Origin: Candidatus Saccharimonadota bacterium
GTDB lineage: Bacteria > Patescibacteriota > Saccharimonadia > Saccharimonadales > Saccharimonadaceae
Direction: 5' to 3'
DNA: 64,000 nt
Assembly (NCBI GenBank): GCA_017480035.1
Contig: JAFVBJ010000002.1
Span: forward strand, 1-64,000
The position numbers and the translations under genes were made by a program. The notes under the pieces were generated by a model. It was given only the letters and a program-made list of their open reading frames with translations. It made no database searches and was not told the origin of the DNA. Shown here piece after piece: positions 44,783 to 53,856 of the stretch (its first letter is position 1; every line of letters begins with the position of its first letter).

Positions 44783-46282
44783 TTATATTTTTGGTTCGTA
44801 AAAATAGAGGCGGTCGGAATTCTGGGACTTACTGTTCGTGACGATGCGAAGAAGAGTGTAATTACTTAAGATTGGAGTGACGCCGTCTGAGACTTCTTCT
44901 TCGATATGACCGAGCGTGACGAGATTTTTGATGGGATTGTCGGAAGCAGGGAGTTCGTTTTTAACGATAATTTTTTTCGTGTTTTCAATGTTGAAAATAG
45001 GGTCGTTTTCGAGAATTGAATAAAAATCGTACTCTAGTTTATTGTTAACAATAAGAGTGGAGTCGGCTTCGACTTTATTGCGGATGATTGAGAGATCGTT
45101 GGTGAATTCATTAGCGACAGCAGGATTGTAGCGGTAGCCGAAAACAAAGTGGGAAATGTCGCTCATAATCATGATTGAGAGGAAGACAGCGATAGGAAGA
45201 ATGCCGAAAACGCGGGCATAAGGGTTTTCTGGGAAAAGCCCATACCATTTGTTGAGGATGTAGCGGAAACCATGCGCGATTAAAATGGCAAGAGGAAGGA
45301 CTAAGAGGATTGCGCAATCTGGGTTGAAGCCGGAGATTGCGACAGTGAAAATAATAAGGTAAGTCGCGATAGAGTTCCTCGAGGCAAAAAAGCCATGATA
45401 AGTGGAGATAAGACCGGTGATAGCGAGTGCGAGGGAAGCGAGGCCGATAAGAGGAGCGAGGAATGTGGATTCGACCATGCCGCTCCACTGGAAGAATGGC
45501 AAGAGAGCGGATTTGATATTTGAGAGATAATTATGCCATGAAAAATCATCCATGAAGAAGAGGTGTGGGATTGTTCCAGGGGTTCTGAGAGCGTTCATGA
45601 TGAAGAGATAACCGACACCGAGCACAATTAAAACTGAAAGTAGGAACGGGATTTTTGGAAGGTGAGTGATAGTGAAACGAAGATGAGGGTGAAAAAGGGC
45701 GTAGAGAACAATGAAAATGGCGAGATAAATCATGTATGGCGTGAAAAGACTAAAGAGGAGAGCGAAGGCGAAAATGAAACTATAGAGGGGTTTCGGCTTG
45801 TTTTCGCCTTGGATTTTGCTGCCGAGCCAAAAAAGTAGCGTTGGCCAGAAAACGACCATGATGAGCGGTGTGCCAGAACCAGCGATAAAGAGAAAGCTGG
45901 ACGAAAGGACAGCAAGGATGCTTGCCATGATAGCGACGTTGTTTTTGAACCAGCGGTTTAAGAGCAAGATAAAGAGAACGCCGAGAACGCCGCCGAGAAT
46001 GATGCTCGGGAGTTTAATACTGTAAATCGTTAAGCCGAAGAGTCGGATGCTGGCTTTTTGGAGAATGTGGTACGGGAGGTCGACGATATTGTCTTCGAGA
46101 ATGGTGTCGTAGTGGATTGATTGAGAAGTGACGACTGATTCCATTTCGGCTTCAGAGAGGCCTCTCGGGGTTAAAAGAGGTAAAATTGTGAGCATAGCCA
46201 CAAAAAGCAGACCGAGAAGCAGATATCCAATCTGGAAACGATGGCGATACAGGAACATTTTTGAAATAGTATGTTTTTTCAT
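44783..46282 (-). CDS. Polytopic membrane glycosyltransferase (PMT/ArnT-like)
   Basis: A 499-residue membrane protein with about eleven helices. The first outside loop contains RGLSEAEME, the acidic pair that GT-C enzymes of the PMT/ArnT type use after their first helix. The second helix pair and an outside C-terminal domain of ~110 residues complete the fold. The family moves sugars from lipid carriers to proteins or lipids at the outer membrane face. The ATG at 46282 follows GGGAG; a GTG three codons earlier is possible. Its target may be surface proteins, which is inferred only. Confidence 0.7.
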   Translation of the reverse strand: MKKHTISKMFLYRHRFQIGYLLLGLLFVAMLTILPLLTPRGLSEAEMESVVTSQSIHYDTILEDNIVDLPYHILQKASIRLFGLTIYSIKLPSIILGGVLGVLFILLLNRWFKNNVAIMASILAVLSSSFLFIAGSGTPLIMVVFWPTLLFWLGSKIQGENKPKPLYSFIFAFALLFSLFTPYMIYLAIFIVLYALFHPHLRFTITHLPKIPFLLSVLIVLGVGYLFIMNALRTPGTIPHLFFMDDFSWHNYLSNIKSALLPFFQWSGMVESTFLAPLIGLASLALAITGLISTYHGFFASRNSIATYLIIFTVAISGFNPDCAILLVLPLAILIAHGFRYILNKWYGLFPENPYARVFGILPIAVFLSIMIMSDISHFVFGYRYNPAVANEFTNDLSIIRNKVEADSTLIVNNKLEYDFYSILENDPIFNIENTKKIIVKNELPASDNPIKNLVTLGHIEEEVSDGVTPILSNYTLLRIVTNSKSQNSDRLYFYEPKI

Positions 46283-46323
46283 AACTCCCACTCTAACTTA
46301 TTCCATTATACCACAAAAAGTCA

Positions 46324-47691
46324 TTATTTTTCGGACTCGTGTTTTTTGTCGATAGTAAGGAAACGGTTTTTCTTGCTGTCGAAGAAAAGTTCGATGGTTT
46401 CGGTTGGCCCATGACGGTGTTTTGCCATGATAAGTTCGGTGATGTTGGTTTGGACATAATCTGGCTTGTTTTTATTATAGTAATCTACGCGGTGGAGGAA
46501 CATGACAAGGTCGGCGTCCTGCTCGATGGAGCCGGATTCGCGAAGGTCGGAAAGGATTGGGCGCGGGTCGTCGCGGCCAGTGACGTTACGGGAGAGTTGA
46601 GCAAGTGCAACAACAGGAACTTCGAGCTCACGAGCGAGAATTTTTAGGCCACGAGAAATTTCAGTCACCTCTTGGACACGGTTGCCAGCATAGCGGTCAG
46701 AACCTTGGATGAGCTGGAGATAATCGACGATAATAAGTCCAATGTCGTGGTCGTGAGCAGCGCGACGAGCTTTGTTCCTGAGTTCGAGGATAGTCATGTT
46801 TGAAGTGTCGTCGATAAGAAGTGGGATGTCACTCATTTCGCCGAGAGCATCGCCGATGCGGGAAAATTCTTCGTCGGAGATGTTGCCGGTACGGATATTC
46901 CAAGCGTCAACGTCGGCAGCAGGAGAAATCATACGGTCGATAATTTCGGCTTTTGCCATCTCCATCGAGAAGAAAAGAACGGTTTTTTGGTTGATTTCGG
47001 CGGCATTGACAGCGAGATTTTGTGCGAAAGTCGTTTTACCCATTGCTGGACGTGCGCCAACGATGATAAGGTCGCCTTTTTGGAGACCGGCAGTCCATTT
47101 ATCGAGGTCAGCAAAGCCAGTCTTTAGGCCGCGGAGTGCGCCGCGGTTTTTGTGGAGCTTTTCCATGCGGTTGAAAGCATCAACTAAAAGATCGGAAAGG
47201 GGGGTGTAGTCGCTTTTGACGTTTTTGTCGGAAACTTCGAATAAGGTTTTTTCGGCATCGCCGAGCAACTCCCCTACTTCTTTTTCGCCGTCATAGGCTC
47301 CCTCGACGATTGTAGTGCCGGCTTTGATTAAACGGCGACGGATAGAGGCTTTTTCGACTAAATCGGCGTAGGAGAGCGCGTGTGCGGTCGTAGGGACAGA
47401 ATTAGTGAGGTCAGCAAGATAAGTGGCGCCACCAATTTCTTTCAATAATTTTTTTCCGCTGAGTTCGGCGCGAATTGTAACGAGGTCGATTTGTTGGTTG
47501 TGCTCGTAAAGATTTTTCATCGCACGGAAGATTGTGACGTGCTTTTTGTCATAAAAATCTTCTGGGGCGACACGTTCGAGGACGTCAGGAAAGAGGTCGT
47601 CGTCGCGCAAAACGGCGCCAAGCAAAGAGCGTTCGGCTTCAATGTCTTGCGGTGTAACTTTGCCAGCTGGGGCAGCATCAGAATGTGGCAT
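46324..47691 (-). CDS. dnaB: Replicative DNA helicase DnaB
   Basis: A 455-residue hexameric helicase. The N-terminal domain (about 10-110) begins DIEAERSLLGAVL. The RecA-like motor has Walker A in GARPAMGKTTFA (near 205), Walker B in LIIVDYLQLI (near 310) and the DLRESGSIEQDAD motif with the arginine-finger region near the end. No intein is present. The start ATG lies inside the last codons of dnaX, and the Shine-Dalgarno sequence GAGGAGG is formed by the DEEE codons of dnaX. The two are translationally coupled. Confidence 0.95.
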   Translation of the reverse strand: MPHSDAAPAGKVTPQDIEAERSLLGAVLRDDDLFPDVLERVAPEDFYDKKHVTIFRAMKNLYEHNQQIDLVTIRAELSGKKLLKEIGGATYLADLTNSVPTTAHALSYADLVEKASIRRRLIKAGTTIVEGAYDGEKEVGELLGDAEKTLFEVSDKNVKSDYTPLSDLLVDAFNRMEKLHKNRGALRGLKTGFADLDKWTAGLQKGDLIIVGARPAMGKTTFAQNLAVNAAEINQKTVLFFSMEMAKAEIIDRMISPAADVDAWNIRTGNISDEEFSRIGDALGEMSDIPLLIDDTSNMTILELRNKARRAAHDHDIGLIIVDYLQLIQGSDRYAGNRVQEVTEISRGLKILARELEVPVVALAQLSRNVTGRDDPRPILSDLRESGSIEQDADLVMFLHRVDYYNKNKPDYVQTNITELIMAKHRHGPTETIELFFDSKKNRFLTIDKKHESEK

Positions 47692-49183
47692 CTTCCTCCT
47701 CGTCAATTACTTTTGTACCTTTTCCCATTATACCAGAAAGTGCGTCGATTTTTTCTTGCATTTTTGCGCTAACTGCGGCTTTTTTAGTGTCATCGATAAC
47801 AGAAATACTATTATCTGGAATTTTTTCTTCAGTAGTGTCAATAATGTTGATATAGAATCCAGGGGCAGCTTTTTTTAAAATTTCAAGATTTTTTCTTGAA
47901 CGGAGAACGCCAATCAGACTTTCTTTCGGATAGATTTGTACTTCTTTGTCTTTCAAGACGAAACGAGAACTTTCGAGAGTTGAGCCGAGGCCGCGATTTA
48001 GCTCTTTGATGTCTTTGACGAAAGCTTTGAGATTTAATTCGTTGCCTTGGACAATGGAATCAGTTAGGGAAGTTTCAGAAAATTCGACTTTTTCGTGAGA
48101 GAGTTTAATTTCTTCTTGGCGATTTTTTAATGCGATTTTCGAGCGTTCGACACGTTGCATGAAAGCGGCGCGACGCTGTTCGGACTCGGTGTCGGTCGGC
48201 TGTTTCGGGGCGGAGGCAAGTGTTATGACCGGTTGTGATGCTGGTGTGGCGTTTGCTTCGAGGAATGCAACGAGTAATTTTGCTTCGGCGAAAGGATATT
48301 GGACATTGAACAGTTTGTCGATTAAGCGGAGAGATTTCGGAGTTGGATTTTCGATGATGCGAGCGATAATGTCGCTTGCGAGAGTTTCGGCGGTGGTGCC
48401 GGAATTTAAGAGGTCTTTTAAGATGTCTGTGACGGTTTTGCTGTCGCCAGATTCAAAAGCGGAAAGGAGGTTTCTAATTTTTTCGTTAGCAGGAAGACCG
48501 AGAGCGGAATCGACATCGGAAGTTGTGATTGTTTCGCCTTTTTGCTTCAAGTTGGAAATTTGATCGAGTAGGGAAATGCTGTCGCGAAAACTGCCACCGC
48601 CTTGTCGAACAATAATTTTAAGCGCGTCGTCGTCAATTTTTATACTTTCTTGCTCGGAAATGTTTTTTAAATGAGAAAGCATGATTTCCGGGCTGGCGAG
48701 CTTGAAATTATAGATTTGGGCGCGAGAAGTGATAGTGATAGGAACTTTTTCGAGGTTCGTGGTTGCAAGAATGAAAATGACGTGTTCTGGCGGTTCTTCG
48801 AGGAGCTTCAAAAGGCCATTAAATGCGTTTCTTGAGAGCATATGAAATTCGTCGATGATGTAGACTTTGTATTTGCCTTCGGCTGGGGCAATCATGGCTT
48901 TTTCGCGAATTTCGCGGATGTCGTCGATGCTGGTGTTGGAGGCGCCGTCAATTTCGATGATGTCGATGTAAGAATCTTCGAGTTCGTATTTAAAACCGTT
49001 GATTTCGTGAGCAAAAATGCGAGCGACGGAAGTTTTGCCGCAACCGCGTGGACCGGTGAAAATATAAGCGTGGGAAAAATTGCCGGATTTAATAGCCTCG
49101 GAGAGAGGTTTTATCACGGAATCTTGGCCGACGACGGTCGCCAAAGAAATTGGACGATATTTTCGATATAATGCCTTTCCCAT
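47678..49183 (-). CDS. dnaX: DNA polymerase III gamma/tau subunit without zinc module
   Basis: A 501-residue clamp-loader ATPase. Walker A is FTGPRGCGKTSVA (near 45), Walker B VYIIDEFHMLS (near 108), the sensor-1 segment ATTNLEK and the SRAQIYNF arginine region follow. Between FAHEINGF and IIEIDGASN the usual four-cysteine zinc module is absent; only about ten residues remain. The C-terminal third is a divergent tau-like tail. A minus-strand TATAAT lies ten bases before the ATG. dnaB overlaps its 3' end. Confidence 0.92.
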   Translation of the reverse strand: MGKALYRKYRPISLATVVGQDSVIKPLSEAIKSGNFSHAYIFTGPRGCGKTSVARIFAHEINGFKYELEDSYIDIIEIDGASNTSIDDIREIREKAMIAPAEGKYKVYIIDEFHMLSRNAFNGLLKLLEEPPEHVIFILATTNLEKVPITITSRAQIYNFKLASPEIMLSHLKNISEQESIKIDDDALKIIVRQGGGSFRDSISLLDQISNLKQKGETITTSDVDSALGLPANEKIRNLLSAFESGDSKTVTDILKDLLNSGTTAETLASDIIARIIENPTPKSLRLIDKLFNVQYPFAEAKLLVAFLEANATPASQPVITLASAPKQPTDTESEQRRAAFMQRVERSKIALKNRQEEIKLSHEKVEFSETSLTDSIVQGNELNLKAFVKDIKELNRGLGSTLESSRFVLKDKEVQIYPKESLIGVLRSRKNLEILKKAAPGFYINIIDTTEEKIPDNSISVIDDTKKAAVSAKMQEKIDALSGIMGKGTKVIDEEEDATF

Positions 49184-49218
49184 ACTATATATTATTATAG
49201 CACAGGGAAGGCGAGGTT

Positions 49219-51417
49219 TTAGACTTTATTGATGACTGGGATGACGATTGGGGTGTGACCAGTGGCGTCAAAGAGAATACGAGTGATGTCTTCTTTAATT
49301 TCGTCTTTTAAGACTTTTAGTTCTGGGTCGGTTGAGACGGAACGATCGGTTTTGACACGGAGATAATGGCGAATTTTACCGATTAGCTCTTCGGAATTAT
49401 CGAGATAAATGAAAGCACGTGAGACGATGTCTGGGGTTTTGATGAGGCGACCAGTTTTCTTGCTTAGAGTCAGGACGATAACGAAGATGCCTTCGCGAGA
49501 AATATGGATACGGTCTTTGACAACGGCTTCGTGAACTGGCATATCGGCGTCATCATAGAGTTTGTTACCGACGTGGACGCGGCCAGATTTTTTAATTTTC
49601 TTGTCTTTTGTGAGCTCGACGATGTCGCCGTCGTCGCTGATGATGATACGATCTTTCGGAATGCCAATGACGTTTTCGGCCATTTCGGCGTTGTGTTGCA
49701 TCATATAGAATTCACCGTGGTACGGCATGTAGTTTAATGGTTTCAAACGAGTGACAAAATCGACATGGTCTTCGTAATAGGCGTGGCCAGAAAGGTGAAG
49801 AGGCCCGATATTAGATAAATGAGTTTTACCATTTTGGATGACTTGTGCGCCTTCACGAAGGAGACCGTCGACAGTGTTGACGACGTGTGGTTCGTTGCCT
49901 GGGATTGGGTTGGAGCTGAAGACGATAGTGTCGGTCGATTTGATTTTGATGAATTTATGAGCGCCGGTGACCATGCGGTTCAAAACGGCGTTCAATTCTC
50001 CTTGGGAACCTGTACAAATAATTGTTACCATATCGTCTGGGAGTTTGATGATGTCTTCCATCTTCATGATGGTATCTTTTGGGGCTTTGATTTGATGAGT
50101 GCGGAGGGCAACTTCGACGTTGTTAATCATTGAGAAGCCAGCGAAAGCGACTTTGCGACCACGTTTGGCAGCTTCTTCGAGTACCATGCCGATACGAGAA
50201 ACTTGAGATGAGAAACAGGAAACGATGATACGGCCGTTAGCATAATGGTCCATAACTTTGCCGAGGTTATCGCCGACGTCGTATTCGGAATGTGGGTGAT
50301 GACCCGGAGAATCGATGTTGGTCGATTCGTTGAGCATGAGGGTAATACCTTCTTTTTTGACGATTTCATCGATGCGCTCGTAGTCGGTTTGTTTGTAGAT
50401 TGGGTTTGTTTCGGTGCGCCAGTCGCCAGAGACATAGATGACGCCGTTTGGAGTACGGACAATGATGGCGTTGTTGCCAGGAATGGAATGGAGAGTGTGG
50501 ATGAATTCGACGCTCAAATATTGTCCGACGGCGATTTTTTCGTGCTTAAATGGATCGACAACGTTATAATTCATGTCCGGAACTTCATCGAGTTCGGACA
50601 TCTGTTTTTTAATCATGCCGATAGTAAATTCGGAGCCATAAATTGGGGTAGTAATAGGGAATTTAGGGAGAATGTGACGACAGGCACCGATGTGATCAAG
50701 GTGGGCGTGGGTGAAACAGATAGCCTTGATTTTGTCCATGTTATCTTCGATATATTTGATGTCTGGGACCATATAATTTACGCCAGGGTAATCATCTCCA
50801 GCGAAGAGAACGCCCATATCGATTACGATAGCCTCGTTTTTATATTGAATGACAGTCATGTTTTTACCAATACCGAATTCGCCGGTACCACCGATAGGAA
50901 TAATGAGAACGGAATCGTTATCAGTACGAGCTTGTTTGAGCTGACCGTTGGTGATTTGGGTGCCGTTATAGCCGTTGTAGCGAGATTTATTAACTGGAAC
51001 ACCAATGATGTGTTGGGTTGCTTGGGCATTGACGTCTTGAGAGAGCATGCGTTGGTGATGAACCATATCGCCTTTTTTGGTCGAGACGGAAAGGTCGACT
51101 TTACGAACTTCGGCAGCGGTCTTTTTTGTCGGTTTTTTATCGGTTTTTGGGGATTTTTTCGCAGATTTTGTGGTTTTTACTGATTTTCCGCCTTTTTTCT
51201 TCACGAGATGAGCATCTTTACCGCCGGGCTTGAAGTTGCTATTGAAATTGCGACGTTGGACTTCTTCAAAAATCACAGCTTCGCCAGTTACAGTCGGAGT
51301 TTCATCTTTGATTTCGGCGCGTTTCTTGTTTTCTTCGAAACGGCGTTTTATCTCTGGGAGGCGTTCGGCTTGCATTTTTAGAAGCCTTGCGCGACGTTCT
51401 TGTTCTTTTTGATTCAT
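49219..51417 (-). CDS. rnj: Ribonuclease J
   Basis: A 732-residue metallo-beta-lactamase/beta-CASP ribonuclease for rRNA and mRNA processing. The metal motif HAHLDHIGA is near 235; the GDWR, beta-CASP SGSQGE-type and HLSGHAY motifs follow. The first ~150 residues are an extra, mostly basic and disordered extension with many Lys/Thr/Ser (about 70-115), much longer than in B. subtilis RNase J. The C-terminal domain is present. The start has a Shine-Dalgarno sequence (AAGGAAAA). The extension may bind RNA. Confidence 0.92.
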   Translation of the reverse strand: MNQKEQERRARLLKMQAERLPEIKRRFEENKKRAEIKDETPTVTGEAVIFEEVQRRNFNSNFKPGGKDAHLVKKKGGKSVKTTKSAKKSPKTDKKPTKKTAAEVRKVDLSVSTKKGDMVHHQRMLSQDVNAQATQHIIGVPVNKSRYNGYNGTQITNGQLKQARTDNDSVLIIPIGGTGEFGIGKNMTVIQYKNEAIVIDMGVLFAGDDYPGVNYMVPDIKYIEDNMDKIKAICFTHAHLDHIGACRHILPKFPITTPIYGSEFTIGMIKKQMSELDEVPDMNYNVVDPFKHEKIAVGQYLSVEFIHTLHSIPGNNAIIVRTPNGVIYVSGDWRTETNPIYKQTDYERIDEIVKKEGITLMLNESTNIDSPGHHPHSEYDVGDNLGKVMDHYANGRIIVSCFSSQVSRIGMVLEEAAKRGRKVAFAGFSMINNVEVALRTHQIKAPKDTIMKMEDIIKLPDDMVTIICTGSQGELNAVLNRMVTGAHKFIKIKSTDTIVFSSNPIPGNEPHVVNTVDGLLREGAQVIQNGKTHLSNIGPLHLSGHAYYEDHVDFVTRLKPLNYMPYHGEFYMMQHNAEMAENVIGIPKDRIIISDDGDIVELTKDKKIKKSGRVHVGNKLYDDADMPVHEAVVKDRIHISREGIFVIVLTLSKKTGRLIKTPDIVSRAFIYLDNSEELIGKIRHYLRVKTDRSVSTDPELKVLKDEIKEDITRILFDATGHTPIVIPVINKV

Positions 51418-51608
51418 ATTTTTCCTTAATTAACTTTAGATGTATTTAGGCACAAAAATTAAGTCGATTCTCATGTCCATTACAAGTAATTATTTGTTGT
51501 ATCTATTATATCAAAAATGATGAAATTTTGCAAGATTTTTTATTTTGGGATAGAATAAACACAAGCTGAACTTTTGGCTTGTACTTTAAGAAAGGAGGTC
51601 TATGAAAA

Positions 51609-52379
51609 ATGGATAGTCGGCATGATTTGCAACTGATGTCACAGGAAGAGAAAATTGAATATTACACCGAGAAATCACACAAAATGTTCACTTTTCTTCG
51701 AGGAGTATGTTCAGACAGGCTTCATCCAAATACGCAAGCGGCGCTCGGATATGCGAGAGATATGCATAAGGGGCAGACCAGAAAAACTGGTGAGCCTTAT
51801 ATCATTCATCCGCTATCTCTGGCGTGCGATGCAGTGGGGATGAATCTGAACGATGATGTACTGCTTGCGATGTTGCTACTTCATGATATTCCGGAGGATA
51901 CCGGAGTGAATGTGATGGACATGAAAGTGGACGACGAAACAAAAGCGGCGGTTGAATGTATGACGTTTCGGAAGATGGATGGCGAAACAAAGCTGGATGC
52001 AAAGAAACGTTATTACGAAAAGCTGGCATCGAGTAAATATTCGATGATTGGCAAGGGATTTGACAGGCGGAATAACCTTTCGACTTCGGCGAAAGCGATG
52101 TCAAAAGCTTCAATCGTGAAAAACTGTTTTGAGACGTGGTTTTTCCTGATTCCGATGTTAAAAGAATCAAAGTTGACGTATCCGGAATATTCGAATCAGG
52201 TACATACGATTCGGACGTGTCTAACTGGGTATGTCGACACGTTGTCGGTACTGGTTGGGATTGATCTTTCGTATAAGAATCCACCGGATGATGAACTGAT
52301 GGAGAGGATTCTGGAAGCAAAAACAGATGAAGATTTGGCGAGAATTCCGGAAATTTTTAATGCCGAAAAACGATTTTAG
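51609..52379 (+). CDS. Small alarmone hydrolase-like HD protein
   Basis: A 256-residue protein with the HD hydrolase half of RelA/SpoT and no synthetase half. The motifs are ARDMHKGQTRKTGEPYIIHPL (near 48), LLLHDIPEDTG (near 90) and KGFDRRNNLS in place of KLADRLHNL. It is expected to remove the 3'-pyrophosphate of (p)ppGpp or act on a related nucleotide. The leader has a CAAGC/GGCTTG hairpin and AAAGGAGG. An ATG at 51602 opens only a four-codon frame (MKNG) overlapping the true start. A terminator follows. Confidence 0.78.
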   Translation: MDSRHDLQLMSQEEKIEYYTEKSHKMFTFLRGVCSDRLHPNTQAALGYARDMHKGQTRKTGEPYIIHPLSLACDAVGMNLNDDVLLAMLLLHDIPEDTGVNVMDMKVDDETKAAVECMTFRKMDGETKLDAKKRYYEKLASSKYSMIGKGFDRRNNLSTSAKAMSKASIVKNCFETWFFLIPMLKESKLTYPEYSNQVHTIRTCLTGYVDTLSVLVGIDLSYKNPPDDELMERILEAKTDEDLARIPEIFNAEKRF

Positions 52380-52401
52380 GAGGGTTTCATATGACACTTT
52401 T

Positions 52402-52432
52402 TAAGGCCCTCATCGTCTCTGAGGGCCTTTTT
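52402..52432 (+). terminator. Intrinsic terminator
   Basis: AAGGCCCTC/GAGGGCCTTTTT hairpin between the HD gene and the next small gene. Confidence 0.9.
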
Positions 52433-52450
52433 CATGATAAAATGATTATA

Positions 52451-52684
52451 ATGAAGATTAATGTAGTAGTTAAGCCGGGTTCGAGTCGAGAGGAAATCGA
52501 GGAAGTTTTAGTTTCGGATTCGGAACATGAACGAGAATTAACGATTTGGACGCATGCGCGGGCGCATGATGGGGAAGCGAACAAAAAAGTTATTGAGATG
52601 ATTGCGGATTATTATGATGTTCCAAAGACATCAGTGCGGCTAGTTCGTGGGGCGAATTCGAGGGTAAAAGTTTTTGAAATCTGA
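52451..52684 (+). CDS. DUF167 (YggU-like) protein
   Basis: A 77-residue alpha/beta protein of the DUF167 family: KINVVVKPGSSREEI at the start, HDGEANKKVIEMIADYYDV in the helix and the VRLVRGANSRVKVFEI ending. No molecular function is established for the family. The ATG is seven bases after TAAAAT (52438-52443), so the mRNA is probably leaderless; an upstream in-frame start would run through a terminator. It converges with tRNA-Ala(GGC). Confidence 0.85.
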   Translation: MKINVVVKPGSSREEIEEVLVSDSEHERELTIWTHARAHDGEANKKVIEMIADYYDVPKTSVRLVRGANSRVKVFEI

Positions 52685-52702
52685 GATTTTTGCCAAAAAA
52701 AA

Positions 52703-52778
52703 TGGTGGAGCACAGGAGATTCGAACTCCTCACCTCTTCCATGCCATGGAAGCGCTCTACCAAATGAGCTAGTGCCCC
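52703..52778 (-). tRNA. tRNA-Ala (GGC)
   Basis: Read on the minus strand: acceptor GGGGCAC/GTGCTCC, anticodon stem CTTCC/GGAAG with loop ATGGCAT (anticodon GGC), T-arm GAGTTCGAATCTC and an encoded CCA. Unlike the other four tRNAs here, it is followed only by a run of eight T and no rod element. Confidence 0.95.
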
Positions 52779-52822
52779 AACTTTTAAATATTATATCACA
52801 AATCTGATATAATAAAGATATT

Positions 52823-53851
52823 ATGGAAGGCAAAACAATTTTAACTGGGATTCGTGTGAATTCGGAGATGACGCTCGGGAATTTTCTCGGCGCACTTCTG
52901 CCGATGACGCGACTTGCAAACAAATATTCAGCGAACAATAAAATTAATATTTTTATTCCAGACCTTCATACGATTATTTCGGATGTGGATGGGGAACTTC
53001 AGAAGAATCTCGTAAAAGAGATTAAATATTATCTCGCGGCGGGACTGGTTTTGAATGAGAATGTTCATATCTATCGACAGAGTTATGTACCTGCACATTC
53101 AGAGCTTTGTTGGATTTTGAACTGCGTGGCGACGATGGGTGAGACAAGTCGCATGATCCAATATAAAGAGAAGTCTCATAACGGAGACCAGTCGACGAAC
53201 GTCGGAATTTTCGATTATCCGATTTTAATGGCAGCAGATATTCTTTTATATGATGCAAATTATGTACCGGTTGGCGAAGACCAATTCCAACACATTGAGC
53301 TGACACGCGATATTGCTTCCAGATTTAATAATAAGTTTGGAGAGATTTTTGTTTTGCCTGAAAATACCGAGAACCAAGTTAAGTTTATCGAGAGCGCAAA
53401 CGGAGCTGGCGGGGTTCGTATTCGTGATTTGCAAAATCCAGAGAAGAAGATGAGTAAGTCGGCTGAGGCTGAGAACTCAAAGATTATGATGAATGACGAC
53501 CCGGCAAAAGTAACGAAGAAAATTATGTCGGCGCAGACAGATTCGCTCGGGAAGATTGCGTTTGATATGTTTAATCAGCCGGGTATTTCGAATTTGCTTC
53601 AGATTGAATCGCTGGTTTCTGGTGTTCCGCTTCAAGATGTGATTTCGACTTGGGCCGGGGAATCACATTATGGTGATTTGAAGAAAAAAGTTGCAGAGAC
53701 CGTTTCAACGTATCTCTCGGATTTTCAAGCGAAAGTTGCGGAAATTTCCGACGAGGAAGTTTATAAAATTCTTGAAGAGGGCGAACGTTATGCAAATGAA
53801 GTTGCAAATAAGAAACTTTTTGAAGTTCAGAAAGCATTTAAATTGAGGTAA
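52823..53851 (+). CDS. trpS: Tryptophanyl-tRNA synthetase
   Basis: A 342-residue class I synthetase. The HIGH-equivalent reads MTLGNFLGAL (near 16), the specificity region has DYPILMAADILLYDANYVPVGEDQFQHIELTRD (about 132-165), and KMSKS is intact (EKKMSKSAE, near 203). The length fits bacterial TrpRS. TATAAT (52808-52813) ends nine bases before the ATG. The GmrSD-like gene follows after five bases, so the two share a transcript. Confidence 0.94.
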   Translation: MEGKTILTGIRVNSEMTLGNFLGALLPMTRLANKYSANNKINIFIPDLHTIISDVDGELQKNLVKEIKYYLAAGLVLNENVHIYRQSYVPAHSELCWILNCVATMGETSRMIQYKEKSHNGDQSTNVGIFDYPILMAADILLYDANYVPVGEDQFQHIELTRDIASRFNNKFGEIFVLPENTENQVKFIESANGAGGVRIRDLQNPEKKMSKSAEAENSKIMMNDDPAKVTKKIMSAQTDSLGKIAFDMFNQPGISNLLQIESLVSGVPLQDVISTWAGESHYGDLKKKVAETVSTYLSDFQAKVAEISDEEVYKILEEGERYANEVANKKLFEVQKAFKLR

Positions 53852-53856
53852 AAAAT

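Noticed and set aside
47678-49183. Programmed frameshift in dnaX as in E. coli
   Set aside because: There is an A-run near 47873, but no good slippery heptamer with a following hairpin, and the gene is complete without a shift.
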